From Planctomyces sp. SH-PL62 (GTDB lineage: Bacteria; Planctomycetota; Planctomycetia; Planctomycetales; Planctomycetaceae), in the NCBI GenBank assembly GCA_945893045.1, contig CAMDEA010000001.1:62001-126000 (forward strand): a DNA stretch of 64,000 nt. Reading direction: 5' to 3'. This document shows, piece by piece, positions 7,879 to 16,041 of this stretch (positions are counted from its first letter, which is position 1; every line of letters starts with the position of its first letter). The notes under the pieces were generated by a model that did no database searches, was not told where the DNA came from, and saw nothing but the letters and a program-made list of their open reading frames with translations. Made by a program: the position numbers and the translations under genes.

Positions 7879-9348
7879 ATGAAGCGCCACTGGACCTGGG
7901 CCTCGCTCGCCGCGACGGTGTTGGGCTTCGGCTTCTCACACTGGTTGTTGGCTTCCCTCCCACGGCCTAAGCGCGCCCCGGTCCTGGCAGTCATCAACGT
8001 CCTGGAAGCAGCGGCCGAGATCCGGTCGGCGAAGGCACCCAACAACAAAGCCGTGGATGCTGGGCAAGTCGGGGAGCTTCTCCAGCAGGCTCACACGTCG
8101 GCCCTTGCGGCAGATGCCGACGACGTGTTTCTGACGAAAACAATTGACGCGGCACTCCCCGGCGAGCCTGATCAGCGCTTTGCCCTCGCGCGCATGGCAC
8201 TTCTTCTCAGCATCGCAAAGGCGCAGGCGCGTGCTGGCGATTTGCCGGCTGCCATGAAGATGGCCAGCGCTATCAACTTTGATCAGCCGTTGCCCCCGTC
8301 CAAAGGCATTTCTCGTCCCTGGAAAATCTCACGAGAAGAGATCGACCAGCAACTTCGAGATGCGGCCGACGGAGTTCCTGATGGGATGCCGCGGTTCGTC
8401 CACGACGCCTTGCGCCACGCACGAGCGGGAGACGTCGCCAAGGCACGAGACGTTGCCAACGCCATCAAAGGGGATCACGGCAGAGACGAAGCTCTCATGG
8501 CCATCGCCCAGATCCAGATCAGTACCAAGGACTTTGCGGGAGCCAGGCAAACGACGACCATGATCAAGGACTATCACGGAGGGCGGAAGTCTCAGATTGC
8601 GGTGCATCACGCGTCCGTCGGGGACGTGGCCGGGGCGCTCGAACTCGCTGAGACCATGCCAGGTGACTGGAAGGACGAGACCTTGCCGCACATCGCCCAC
8701 GAACAGGCGAAAGCCGGGGCTGTCCGCGACGCTCTGCAAACTGCGGGCAAGATCAGCAGCGACGATGACAAACCGCGTGCGTATGCCCTCATCGCCCTGG
8801 TCCAAGCCAAAGCCGGCGACATCGCGGGCGCGCAACAAAGTCTCGACCATGCGCTTCGTTCGGCGCGGCAGTCATCCCCCAAGACGCAGTACTGGAACGA
8901 CATCGCTGCGGCGCAGGCGGTGTTGGGTCAGTCCCAGCAGACGCTCGAAAGCCTGAACGAGATGGACAACGCGGCGGCTCGCGATAACGCGCTGATCCGG
9001 ATCGTCGAACTGCGCGCCCGGGCGGGAGACATCCCGGGCGCGCGTGAAATGATTGCTGCCATCAAGATTCTCGAGTTCAAAGTCAATGCGATGGTGAGAC
9101 TCGCGACGGTTCTGGCCGAGGCCGGAAACCGCGACGCTGCCCGCTTGGAATTCAATCGAGCCCGTCAGGCTGCTCCCGTGACGAACGCGAATTCACCCCT
9201 CTCTGTGGCGGTGGCTCAGGCGAAATCTGGTGATGCGGAGGCCGCTCTCGCCTGGGCGGCCGAGCAAAACTCCGCGTTCATCAGAGCATACGTTTTGCTC
9301 AGTGTCGCTGAGGGCCTGCTTGACCGACGGCGGGCTCAAAAATCATAG
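7879..9348 (+). CDS. TPR-like helical repeat protein with N-terminal membrane anchor
   Basis: About 489 residues from the ATG at 7879, which has GAAGGG eight bases upstream. An N-terminal hydrophobic segment (WASLAATVLGFGFSHWLLASL) could be a signal or anchor. The rest is built from degenerate helix-pair repeats of about 33 residues with the recurring pattern A-(K/R)-AGD-xx-GA, such as AQARAGDLPAAM, RHARAGDVAKAR, VQAKAGDIAGAQ and LRARAGDIPGAR. These resemble TPRs and usually bind proteins. It is followed after only ten bases by pcm. Partner and role are unknown. Confidence 0.65.
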   Translation: MKRHWTWASLAATVLGFGFSHWLLASLPRPKRAPVLAVINVLEAAAEIRSAKAPNNKAVDAGQVGELLQQAHTSALAADADDVFLTKTIDAALPGEPDQRFALARMALLLSIAKAQARAGDLPAAMKMASAINFDQPLPPSKGISRPWKISREEIDQQLRDAADGVPDGMPRFVHDALRHARAGDVAKARDVANAIKGDHGRDEALMAIAQIQISTKDFAGARQTTTMIKDYHGGRKSQIAVHHASVGDVAGALELAETMPGDWKDETLPHIAHEQAKAGAVRDALQTAGKISSDDDKPRAYALIALVQAKAGDIAGAQQSLDHALRSARQSSPKTQYWNDIAAAQAVLGQSQQTLESLNEMDNAAARDNALIRIVELRARAGDIPGAREMIAAIKILEFKVNAMVRLATVLAEAGNRDAARLEFNRARQAAPVTNANSPLSVAVAQAKSGDAEAALAWAAEQNSAFIRAYVLLSVAEGLLDRRRAQKS

Positions 9349-9358
9349 GGAATGTCCA

Positions 9359-10018
9359 ATGGCAGCTCTCGACGCAACTGACTTCACGGCCTTGCGACAT
9401 CGCATGATCGAAGCCGACCTGCGCGGTCGCGGTATTTCCGATCCGCGCGTGCTGATGGCGATGGCCGAGGTTCCGCGCGAGGAGTTCGTCCCCGAAGCTC
9501 TTCGCGACGAAGCCTATGACGATCGAGCGTTGCCGATCGGATTTCACCAGACGATCTCGCAGCCATTCACGGTGGCCTTCATGCTCGAAGCACTCGGTTT
9601 GAGGAGCGGTGACCAGGTCTTGGAAATCGGAACCGGCTCCGGTTACGCGGCGGCCGTGATGTCTCAGTTGGTGACCACAGTGCATACCGTGGAACGCATC
9701 CCCGAACTGGCTCAGTCCGCGCAACGTCGATTGCAGCGGCTCGGCTATCGCAACGTGCATGTGCATGTCGGAGATGGCAGCCTGGGACTCGCGGAATACG
9801 GCCCGTTTGACGTGATCGTCGTCACCGCCGCGGCTGAAGTGTTGCCGCCTGAGTTTGCGAAACAGTTGGCTGACGGCGGCCGCATGGTGTTACCGCTTGG
9901 TGACTCGTACTCGCAAAGCTTGTATCGCTTCACGAAGGATGGCGAGCGATTAGTCTCTGAGGATTTGGGCGGCTTTATGTTCGTCCCGTTGATCGGTCGG
10001 CACGGGCGAGTTCGTTAA
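9359..10018 (+). CDS. pcm: Protein-L-isoaspartate O-methyltransferase
   Basis: This 219-residue SAM-dependent enzyme methylates isoaspartyl residues in aged proteins, which allows their repair. Family marks are the N-terminal RGRGISDPRVLMAM and VPREEFVP, then FHQTISQPF in the substrate region. SAM motif I is LEIGTGSGYAAAVM, and FDVIVVTAAAEVLPP follows. Length is normal. The ATG at 9359 is supported by AGGGAA a few bases upstream; the frame before it overlaps the previous gene. It lies in a block with HtrA, a CBS protein and a universal stress protein, which fits a protein-damage response. Confidence 0.95.
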   Translation: MAALDATDFTALRHRMIEADLRGRGISDPRVLMAMAEVPREEFVPEALRDEAYDDRALPIGFHQTISQPFTVAFMLEALGLRSGDQVLEIGTGSGYAAAVMSQLVTTVHTVERIPELAQSAQRRLQRLGYRNVHVHVGDGSLGLAEYGPFDVIVVTAAAEVLPPEFAKQLADGGRMVLPLGDSYSQSLYRFTKDGERLVSEDLGGFMFVPLIGRHGRVR

Positions 10019-10051
10019 GTGAGTCAGTATCCTTTTTGGAAAGGAACAATC

Positions 10052-10489
10052 ATGTCTGCCGGACGAATTTGTATTCGTGAAGTCGATGTCGCGGAGGTCA
10101 ATGAGTCGGTGCAGACTGCGGCACAGCGGATGAACTCGCGCAACGTCGGCACGCTGGTGGTGCTCGACAAAGAGAAGCGGCCGGTTGGCATGTTGACCGA
10201 TCGTGATCTCGCCGTGCGCGTGTTGGCCAAAGCGAGTGACCCAATCCAAACGACTGTCAGCGAAGTCATGACCCAATCCTTGCGCACCGTCAGCGAGAAC
10301 ACACCGATTGAAGATGCCTTGAGGGCCATGCGACTCGGTCGCTGCCGCCGGCTGCCTGTCGTGGACAGCACCGGCAAACTGGTCGGCTTACTCAGCGTGG
10401 ACGACATCATGGATCTGCTCATCAGCGAATTTCGCGACATCGGAGTCCTGCTCCGCGAAGAAACGCCGCACAGTTTGGCGAATGACTGA
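10052..10489 (+). CDS. Tandem CBS-domain protein
   Basis: About 145 residues made of two CBS domains and almost nothing else. The first has NVGTLVVLDKEKRPVGMLTDRDLAVRVL; the second begins VMTQSLRTVSENTPIEDAL and has RRLPVVDSTGKLVGLLSVDDIMDLL. Such stand-alone pairs bind adenosyl ligands (AMP, ATP, SAM) and act as energy sensors. The start at 10052 has AAAGGAAC upstream. It is 33 bases after pcm on the same strand and converges with the universal stress protein gene. Confidence 0.9.
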   Translation: MSAGRICIREVDVAEVNESVQTAAQRMNSRNVGTLVVLDKEKRPVGMLTDRDLAVRVLAKASDPIQTTVSEVMTQSLRTVSENTPIEDALRAMRLGRCRRLPVVDSTGKLVGLLSVDDIMDLLISEFRDIGVLLREETPHSLAND

Positions 10490-10530
10490 CACGTCCCTCG
10501 CTTAACGCGATGGCCAATCCGCTGGCTTCA

Positions 10531-11514
10531 TCAGATGGACTCGGTGGTGGGGTGCGGTGGCCGATCGGCCGGCCGGATCGGCGAGACGAAATCAGCGGGC
10601 TTGACGGCCAGGATGCTGCAATCGCAGGTCGTGAGAATTCGTTCGGCCGTATTCCCCAAGAACACTCCTTTGATGCCGCTCCGGCCGACCGTTCCCAACG
10701 CAACGAGGTCGATGTTGAATTGCTGCGCGAGTCGGCCCACTTCCTGCCACGACGTTCCCCACACCACATGCAGGTGCAGCTTCACGCCGTCCAGTGCGAG
10801 CGATTCGGCGATCGCCTCCAATCGTTTCTGGGCAGCGGCTTGAATGTCTCGCCGGAGCGGTTCGACCGGAAAGAGTGTCGCGGGTTGGTCGAAGGAGTTC
10901 AGCAAATCGTCGTTCCGGTAGTCGATCGAATGCATCAGATGAAACTCCGCGGACGCCTGACGAGCGACCCACAGTCCTTCGACGACGGCCCGTTGGCTCA
11001 CCTCAGAGAAGTCCGTCGCGGCCAAGACCGCGCGGGGTGGATCGGCATGTTCGGCCTTCACCGCCCAAACGGTTGCTGGGCACTTGCGGATCAAGCGCTG
11101 CGCCATGCTGCCGATCAGAAACTGTTTCCAGGCGGAGACTCCGCGCGTCCCCATCATCACCAGGTCATAGCCCTCTTGCTGAACGGCACGAATGACTTCG
11201 ACGAACGGCTCGCCGACCATTGTTTCGCGGCGAGTCGTCGGGCGACGGAGTTCCGCGAGCAATCGCTTGAGCCGTTCGTCGGAGATTTCCCGAATCCGTT
11301 GATCCAGATCCTCGATGCCACCGTAGAAGGATTCGTGTTGAGCTCGATAGGGCGAGTCCGCCACGCGGTGGCTCGACGGGGCCACATGTGCCAGGGTGAG
11401 CGTGGCATGACTTTGGTCCGCGACCCACATCCCCAACCGAGTCGCCGCATCCGCGTACAAGGAAAAGTCCGTGGCCACCAAGACTCGCTGATACCCGGTC
11501 GGTGCGTTGAACAT
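10531..11514 (-). CDS. Universal stress protein with two UspA domains
   Basis: About 327 residues with two UspA folds in tandem (about 7-150 and 160-305). Both keep the nucleotide-binding loop: GTRGVSAWKQFLIGS in the first and GTVGRSGIKGVFLGN in the second. The protein is therefore expected to bind ATP rather than be an UspA-type non-binder. The start at 11514 has AGGGG five bases upstream; an earlier in-frame start at 11556 would run through the palindrome pair described separately. It converges with the CBS gene and probably has its own promoter. Confidence 0.92.
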   Translation of the reverse strand: MFNAPTGYQRVLVATDFSLYADAATRLGMWVADQSHATLTLAHVAPSSHRVADSPYRAQHESFYGGIEDLDQRIREISDERLKRLLAELRRPTTRRETMVGEPFVEVIRAVQQEGYDLVMMGTRGVSAWKQFLIGSMAQRLIRKCPATVWAVKAEHADPPRAVLAATDFSEVSQRAVVEGLWVARQASAEFHLMHSIDYRNDDLLNSFDQPATLFPVEPLRRDIQAAAQKRLEAIAESLALDGVKLHLHVVWGTSWQEVGRLAQQFNIDLVALGTVGRSGIKGVFLGNTAERILTTCDCSILAVKPADFVSPIRPADRPPHPTTESI

Positions 11515-11531
11515 GGAGCCCCTAAGGAACG

Positions 11532-11556
11532 TGACGTGATCACATGACGTGATCAC
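11532..11556. promoter_or_regulatory. Direct repeat of the palindrome GTGATCAC upstream of the universal stress gene
   Basis: TGACGTGATCAC occurs twice, at 11532-11543 and 11545-11556. Each copy holds the perfect 8-base palindrome GTGATCAC. The centres are 13 bases apart. The pair sits 20-40 bases upstream of the chosen universal stress protein start, in the only gap where its promoter can be. The arrangement looks like an operator for a dimeric regulator. The regulator is unknown. Confidence 0.5.
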
Positions 11557-11607
11557 GAGACGTTCAAAACCAAGGCAAGAAGAAAAGTTCTCTGATGCCG
11601 TGACCTG

Positions 11608-11937
11608 TTACCAGCCGCCGCTGTGTTTGCGAGGGTCCATCTTCGGCAGCAAATAGGTCGGCGTGCGGCGGGGTGCCGGAGCGCGATAGACCGGTGCGGG
11701 AGCCGCTGGCTCGACAGAGAAACTGCGATACGTCGTGCCGTCTGCCGCAGCCACGGGGGCCGGAGCCGCGACTGTCGCGGGGGCACACGGGGCTGCCGTC
11801 ACACAGCAGCGGTAGGAACTAAAAATGGGCCGGCTGTACCGAGTGCCTGGGCGTTTTCCTCCGGCGAAAACGTCGCTGGAAGCCGAGATCGTCGTTGCCA
11901 CAGCCAGAAACGCGACGAGTGTGTATTTCGTAAACAT
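11608..11937 (-). CDS. Small secreted Ala/Pro-rich protein
   Basis: About 109 residues starting at the ATG at 11937, preceded by GAGGAG. A clear signal peptide (YTLVAFLAVATTISASSDVFA) is followed by a short low-complexity region rich in Ala and Pro (ATVAAPAPVAAAD, APAPVYRAPAPRR) and the ending YLLPKMDPRKHSGGW. Two adjacent Cys (YRCCVTAAPC) remain. I know no function. Such short secreted proteins are common in planctomycetes. Confidence 0.6.
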   Translation of the reverse strand: MFTKYTLVAFLAVATTISASSDVFAGGKRPGTRYSRPIFSSYRCCVTAAPCAPATVAAPAPVAAADGTTYRSFSVEPAAPAPVYRAPAPRRTPTYLLPKMDPRKHSGGW

Positions 11938-12003
11938 GATTTGTCTCCTCATTAAGTTGATTCAGATGTTGAATGGAGTCACCAGGGACACAAAACGCTC
12001 TGA

Positions 12004-12033
12004 AACGGATGGGAGACTTCTCCCAGCTCCGTT
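12004..12033 (-). terminator. Hairpin after the Cys-rich secreted protein gene
   Basis: A two-part stem is visible: AACGGA/TCCGTT outside and TGGGAGA/TCTCCCA inside, with a two-base loop and a GC bulge. It lies 15 bases past the stop of the minus-strand gene at 12048-12479. No strong T-run follows on the minus strand, so it may be a weak terminator or only an RNA-stabilising hairpin. Confidence 0.4.
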
Positions 12034-12047
12034 CACGAACGCTCCGA

Positions 12048-12479
12048 TCACAACCGGAGCACGTTGTGTTCGTGGGATCGACTTGAGTGAGGCAAGATCG
12101 CGTGCTTCGCGAGACGGGACACGTTGACGGCGTCAGGCGACATGGACCACAGCGACACACCATCTCGCGAGAGGCTCAGTTCCATTGGTGTCCACTCGAA
12201 GTTTGCGGCGGTCGTGAAGGTTGGCTCAATCACGTTGCGATGGCAGCCGTGCTGGCAAGGGCACACCTTCTCGCGGCTAGAACGCTCGCGAACTAAAGAG
12301 GGGCAGCAGGCATGTTGGCGATCGCACGAGCAATCACAGCCCACACACCTGCTGCCAACAACCATCGCGGTACGGCCGGAGGGACAATTGCAGTCGCCCA
12401 ACCGCATCGACGCGACGCACAGCAACGGCAGCATGGCCGCCATCAGCAGTGCTCTTCGTCTTGGAATGCAGGGCCGCAT
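12048..12479 (-). CDS. Cys-rich secreted protein (143 aa), unknown
   Basis: I chose the ATG at 12479 because GAGGGGCG lies just upstream and the next residues form a signal peptide (RRRALLMAAMLPLLCVASM). The following 60 residues are packed with Cys: GDCNCPSG, CVGCDCSCDRQHACC and CPCQHGC. The remaining C-terminal part is ordinary polar sequence. The spacing does not match a zinc finger or ferredoxin that I know. A disulfide-bonded or metal-binding exported protein is possible. No partner gene is evident. Confidence 0.5.
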   Translation of the reverse strand: MRPCIPRRRALLMAAMLPLLCVASMRLGDCNCPSGRTAMVVGSRCVGCDCSCDRQHACCPSLVRERSSREKVCPCQHGCHRNVIEPTFTTAANFEWTPMELSLSRDGVSLWSMSPDAVNVSRLAKHAILPHSSRSHEHNVLRL

Positions 12480-13014
12480 GATTCGCCCCTCACCAACCGA
12501 ATCGCTGGGGTCACATGGCCTCAGTGCAGGGAATCTCTGTCGGGTTCCCCGACGTGGTTGTCGATCGTCTTCTGATTCAATTCGTGTGCCGAGAACCTGC
12601 TTCAGCAATCCGTCGCACCGTGGGAGTTTACAACTGCTTGATCAGTCATGAGATGACAGTGATGTTCTGCTCGAAACACGAAACATCAAGTCGTTGGCCA
12701 GTGTGCCAGGTCGCACAATGCCGTGCTGAATGGTGGCAACGATTGGCCACATCGGCGTGTTGGCCATCGTCAACAACCCAAGCTCTGGCGAGCTTGGCTA
12801 CGCCGCGATTTTGCTCGTTGGCTAAGCACGGCTGAGTCGCTGTTAAGCAGGACCCATCAGGTCGCAAAACAGGGCGATTTCCCGTTCTGATTGCTCATCA
12901 GAGACTTGTGGCGTCCTGCCGTTCGCGGCACGGCGATTTCTTTGGTGAGCCGTGTGTCCAGGACCGAACGAACGGCTCTGGAGAGCCGTTCTACGAATTT
13001 CGGAGAAGCCCTTC
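12480..13014. other. 535-base divergent gap with a short hairpin and one repeat arm
   Basis: This gap separates the Cys-rich gene (minus) from the peptidase gene (plus), so it must hold both promoters. I find no gene. It contains a 10-bp perfect hairpin at 12970-12991. At about 12776-12803, read on the minus strand, there is a single arm (GTAGCCAAGCTCGCCAGAG) resembling the arms of the inverted repeat at 41203-41266. Confidence 0.5.
12970..12991. repeat. Short perfect inverted repeat upstream of the peptidase gene
   Basis: GAACGGCTCT and its exact complement AGAGCCGTTC are separated by GG only. It ends 23 bases before the peptidase start codon, so it would lie in the 5' untranslated region or promoter. 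It could be an operator or an RNA hairpin. Confidence 0.45.
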
Positions 13015-13926
13015 ATGCGGACGGTCATCGCGGTCTTGTGCGTCATCACCGTCTGCTCGAATGGTGGTTGGCTCTGGTCGGCGGACCCGACTTCTGCCGC
13101 CGAGCCGTCCGTCACGCTGCGACGTTCGGGCTGCCAATGCCGTCAGTGTTACATCGCCGAGACGCCGAGCTTCCAAATCCATTGCTGCACGTCGGCGGAC
13201 CAATTGCGTGAACTCGCCGCAGCCTGTGAACGACTGAAGGCACGCGGTCAGACGATGTGGTTGAGCGAGTCATCCGAAAGCTGGCAACCGCGCTGCGAGG
13301 TCGTTGTGCATTCGACGGTCGGGGCTTACTCGCACACGCTGGGGCCGGGCAGCGAGCGAACATCCGGTTGCTCGACCGTTCGCCTCCACCAAGGTCGCGT
13401 TGCCGAGCGGCGGATTGATCTGCGATCCGATGCCGATGGCTGGCTCTCCGACACTCTGCCGCACGAACTCACGCACGTCGTCTTGGCCGATCGATTCACT
13501 CAGCGACGCATCCCCGCCTGGGCGGATGAAGGGATCTCGATGCTGGCCGAGTCTCCCGACAAACTGCAACGCAGGCTCAACGAACTGCGAAGCGTGATCG
13601 CTGCCGGCCGCACGCTGAAATTGAGCCAATTAGTCGCTCTGGAAAACGGACCCGCCTCGGCCGAGCGTGCCGCCTTCTACGGTCAGAGCGTGACGTTGGC
13701 AGGACTGTTGCTCGAACGGGGCACGCCGCAGCAACTGTTGCAATTTGTCGAGGCCGGCCGACGAGACGGCCACGACCAAGCTCTGCGCGACGTGTACGGC
13801 GTCACGTCCTGGTCTGCTCTCGAAGCTGAATGGCAAGCCTATGCTAGCTCGCAGCGACTGCGGAGACTCGCGCAACAGGCGTTGCCAACAATTGAGTCGA
13901 AAGCGGTTGCCTCAGCGACCGAATGA
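13015..13926 (+). CDS. Secreted zinc peptidase, MA-clan (gluzincin-like)
   Basis: About 303 residues. A signal peptide (VIAVLCVITVCSNGGWLWS) leads to a Cys-rich segment (SGCQCRQCY, QIHCCTSADQL). The catalytic motif is His150-Glu151-x-x-His154 (LPHELTHVV), with the third ligand probably Glu172 in IPAWADEGIS, the layout of the peptidase MA family. The C-terminal part (residues about 200-300) is helical and unassigned. The start at 13015 is chosen for the signal peptide and GGAGAAG upstream; a longer frame to 12952 would cross the hairpin. The substrate is unknown. Confidence 0.72.
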   Translation: MRTVIAVLCVITVCSNGGWLWSADPTSAAEPSVTLRRSGCQCRQCYIAETPSFQIHCCTSADQLRELAAACERLKARGQTMWLSESSESWQPRCEVVVHSTVGAYSHTLGPGSERTSGCSTVRLHQGRVAERRIDLRSDADGWLSDTLPHELTHVVLADRFTQRRIPAWADEGISMLAESPDKLQRRLNELRSVIAAGRTLKLSQLVALENGPASAERAAFYGQSVTLAGLLLERGTPQQLLQFVEAGRRDGHDQALRDVYGVTSWSALEAEWQAYASSQRLRRLAQQALPTIESKAVASATE

Positions 13927-13945
13927 TCTGCGACATCACCCGCGA

Positions 13946-15295
13946 TCAGACCACTTCTGGCAGCGGCAAGTAGTTTTCGATGAGTGGTTGTGGGCGGCCG
14001 GCGGGATCAATCACGGGCTTCGACAGTGGGTTGATGCCGAGGTTGCGGTACAGCGTGCCGACGATCTCCTGGAAGTGGACCGGGCGCGTTTCCGCGCTTT
14101 CACCGAGGCGGTTGGTGCTGCCGATGACTTGGCCACCTTTCATTCCGCCGCCGGCCATCAACGCGCAACTGACTTGCGGCCAGTGATCGCGGCCGGCGTC
14201 TTTGTTGATGCGCGGCGTGCGGCCGAATTCGCCCCAGGCGATGACCGTAACATCGTCGAGCAGTCCTCGGTGCTGGAGGTCTTCGATCAACGCGCTCAAA
14301 CATTGATCGAGCTTCGCGCCATGGTCGCGAACCAATGAAAAATTCTGGCCGTGGCTGTCCCAGCGGCCGAAGGTCAACGAGACGCAACGGACTCCCGCTT
14401 CGACCAGTCGCCGAGCCATCAGCAGTTGCTCGTTCGCCGTGGGTGCTCCGTCGTACTGATAATTGAACGGCTTGCCGGTCCCGTAGCGGGCACGGACTTC
14501 CGCTGGCTCCTTCGACAGGTCGAGCGCGTCCACCAGTTTGCTCGACGTGAGCACGTCGAACGCGGACGTGGCGAAGGCATCCATCGCGACCATCTTGCCT
14601 CGTTGATCGGCTTCACGCTTGAGTCCATCGAGATTCCGCAGCAATGCCTTGCGGTCGTTCAATCGCTCCTCGGCGATGTTGCCGCATGGAATCATGTCCG
14701 CCATTCCGGGGCCTTCTGGTTTGAAGGCCGCGACGGCACCGCCTAAGAAACCGGGGGCACCGGAATCGGACCACGGCACATGCTGTGTCGTCGCGGTCAG
14801 GCCGACAAACGGCGGCACCGCTCGATCGACCGGCCCCAGCACTTTCGACGCGACGGCTCCGACGCTTGGACGACCGCCGACAAGTGCCAGATCCCGCGAC
14901 GAAAAACCGGTCATGCACTGATACGCGTCGTGTGCTCCAACCGATCCGACGACCGACCGCACGATGACGCATTGGTCCATGACGCTCGCCATCCGCGGAA
15001 GGACTTCGCAAATCTGGATGCCCGGCACTTTCGTTTCGATCGGTGAGAACTCGCCCCGAATCTCGACGGGAGCGTTCGTTTTCAAATCCAGTAGATCCTG
15101 ATGCGGCGGACCACCACCCAAAAAAATGTTGATCAGAGCCTTGTGCCGCGGCTTCACCGTCGCTGGTTCTGCTCGCAGCAAGTCCGACAGGCCGAGCGTT
15201 CCGAAACCGAAGCCCAACGCGCCGATCTGCAAAACGTTGCGGCGAGTCACATGGTCACAGAACTGAAAATGGTCGTTGTTTAAGAGCGTGATCAT
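13946..15295 (-). CDS. DUF1501 family protein
   Basis: This 449-residue protein begins with a Tat-type leader (TRRNVLQIGALGFGFG), so it should be exported folded. The alkaline-phosphatase-like DUF1501 fold shows INIFLGGGPPHQDLLDLK, VIAWGEFGRTPRIN and DAGRDHWPQVSCALMAGGGMKGG. The family is a planctomycete speciality, usually adjacent to a DUF1549/DUF1553 cytochrome-type protein. No such partner is next to this copy. The biochemical role is not established. It converges with the peptidase gene after only 20 bases. Confidence 0.9.
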   Translation of the reverse strand: MITLLNNDHFQFCDHVTRRNVLQIGALGFGFGTLGLSDLLRAEPATVKPRHKALINIFLGGGPPHQDLLDLKTNAPVEIRGEFSPIETKVPGIQICEVLPRMASVMDQCVIVRSVVGSVGAHDAYQCMTGFSSRDLALVGGRPSVGAVASKVLGPVDRAVPPFVGLTATTQHVPWSDSGAPGFLGGAVAAFKPEGPGMADMIPCGNIAEERLNDRKALLRNLDGLKREADQRGKMVAMDAFATSAFDVLTSSKLVDALDLSKEPAEVRARYGTGKPFNYQYDGAPTANEQLLMARRLVEAGVRCVSLTFGRWDSHGQNFSLVRDHGAKLDQCLSALIEDLQHRGLLDDVTVIAWGEFGRTPRINKDAGRDHWPQVSCALMAGGGMKGGQVIGSTNRLGESAETRPVHFQEIVGTLYRNLGINPLSKPVIDPAGRPQPLIENYLPLPEVV

Positions 15296-15418
15296 GGTTG
15301 GTTCTCACGAGGCAGGAGACGTGACGGGTGGCTTGTGTCACATCCGAAAGTGGCAGGATCAGGCATGATTTGTGCGAACATCGTGCCGCAGCGGTTGGCT
15401 CGCCGCCCAGCCGTGGCC

Positions 15419-15474
15419 TGGCTCGCCGGAGTTTGGGTGCATGTCACGACAAACACACAAGCTCAGGCGAGCCG
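15419..15474. repeat. Imperfect inverted repeat, 20-bp arms
   Basis: Arms at 15419-15438 and 15455-15474 (core GGCTCGCC, then GAG and TTG at matching places) agree at about 16 of 20 positions around a 16-base loop. It lies in the 284-base gap before the gene at 15580 and belongs with the other intergenic hairpins in this window. Confidence 0.5.
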
Positions 15475-15579
15475 GGCGACGAAGTCGTGAATTGGCGAAG
15501 CGCGCCCGCTGAGCGCAGTGGTTGCGCGCGTTGAGCGGCTCCGCCCATTTGAAACTCCAAGGAAGGAGGCAGTCTGCCA

Positions 15580-15912
15580 ATGCTCGAAGGAACGACTGCA
15601 CGCGACGAGCCTCGAACAATCATCCCCAATCCCGCGTCTCCCCCGAAACGCAGAACTCGCCGACCGAGTTTGCTGAGATTCGCGTGGTGGACGGTCCCGA
15701 TTCATGTCGCACTCGGGTTTGGATTCTGGTGGATGATGGCCAACGAACCGGACGACTTGGGTGCGGCTCTGCTTTGGACTCACATCGGTTTTCCCATTCT
15801 GTTGGTGGTCAGCATCCGCGTGTGGTGGGATCGCTGGGGAGAACTGCTGGCTCTGCTGGCCATCAATCACGCGGCCACATTTGTGGTACTGCTTTTCCTG
15901 CCGTGGTCGTGA
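15580..15912 (+). CDS. Small hypothetical membrane protein (110 aa)
   Basis: I do not recognise a family. A polar, basic N-terminal 30 residues (PKRRTRRPS) precedes three hydrophobic helices (FAWWTVPIHVALGFGFWWMM, AALLWTHIGFPILLVVSIRVW and LLALLAINHAATFVVLLFLPW). A strong ribosome site GGAAGGAGG lies ten bases upstream of the ATG. The next gene is a membrane fatty acid desaturase, but 129 bases separate them. Confidence 0.55.
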   Translation: MLEGTTARDEPRTIIPNPASPPKRRTRRPSLLRFAWWTVPIHVALGFGFWWMMANEPDDLGAALLWTHIGFPILLVVSIRVWWDRWGELLALLAINHAATFVVLLFLPWS

Positions 15913-16041
15913 CCCAAGCGTGACAGAAGTCTGAATCTGTCGTGACTGTCACGGCGCAGGCGCTGCTCGGTTGGTCGAACCCCGGCGCGGAGACAGGTTC
16001 TTGTTCACCTCGACGAAGCCCGCGCGGGCAGGAGTTGCGTC

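Noticed and set aside
11819-12163. 114-codon minus-strand frame spanning two secreted protein genes
   Set aside because: It overlaps the starts and stops of the two better-supported genes and has no signal peptide or motif.
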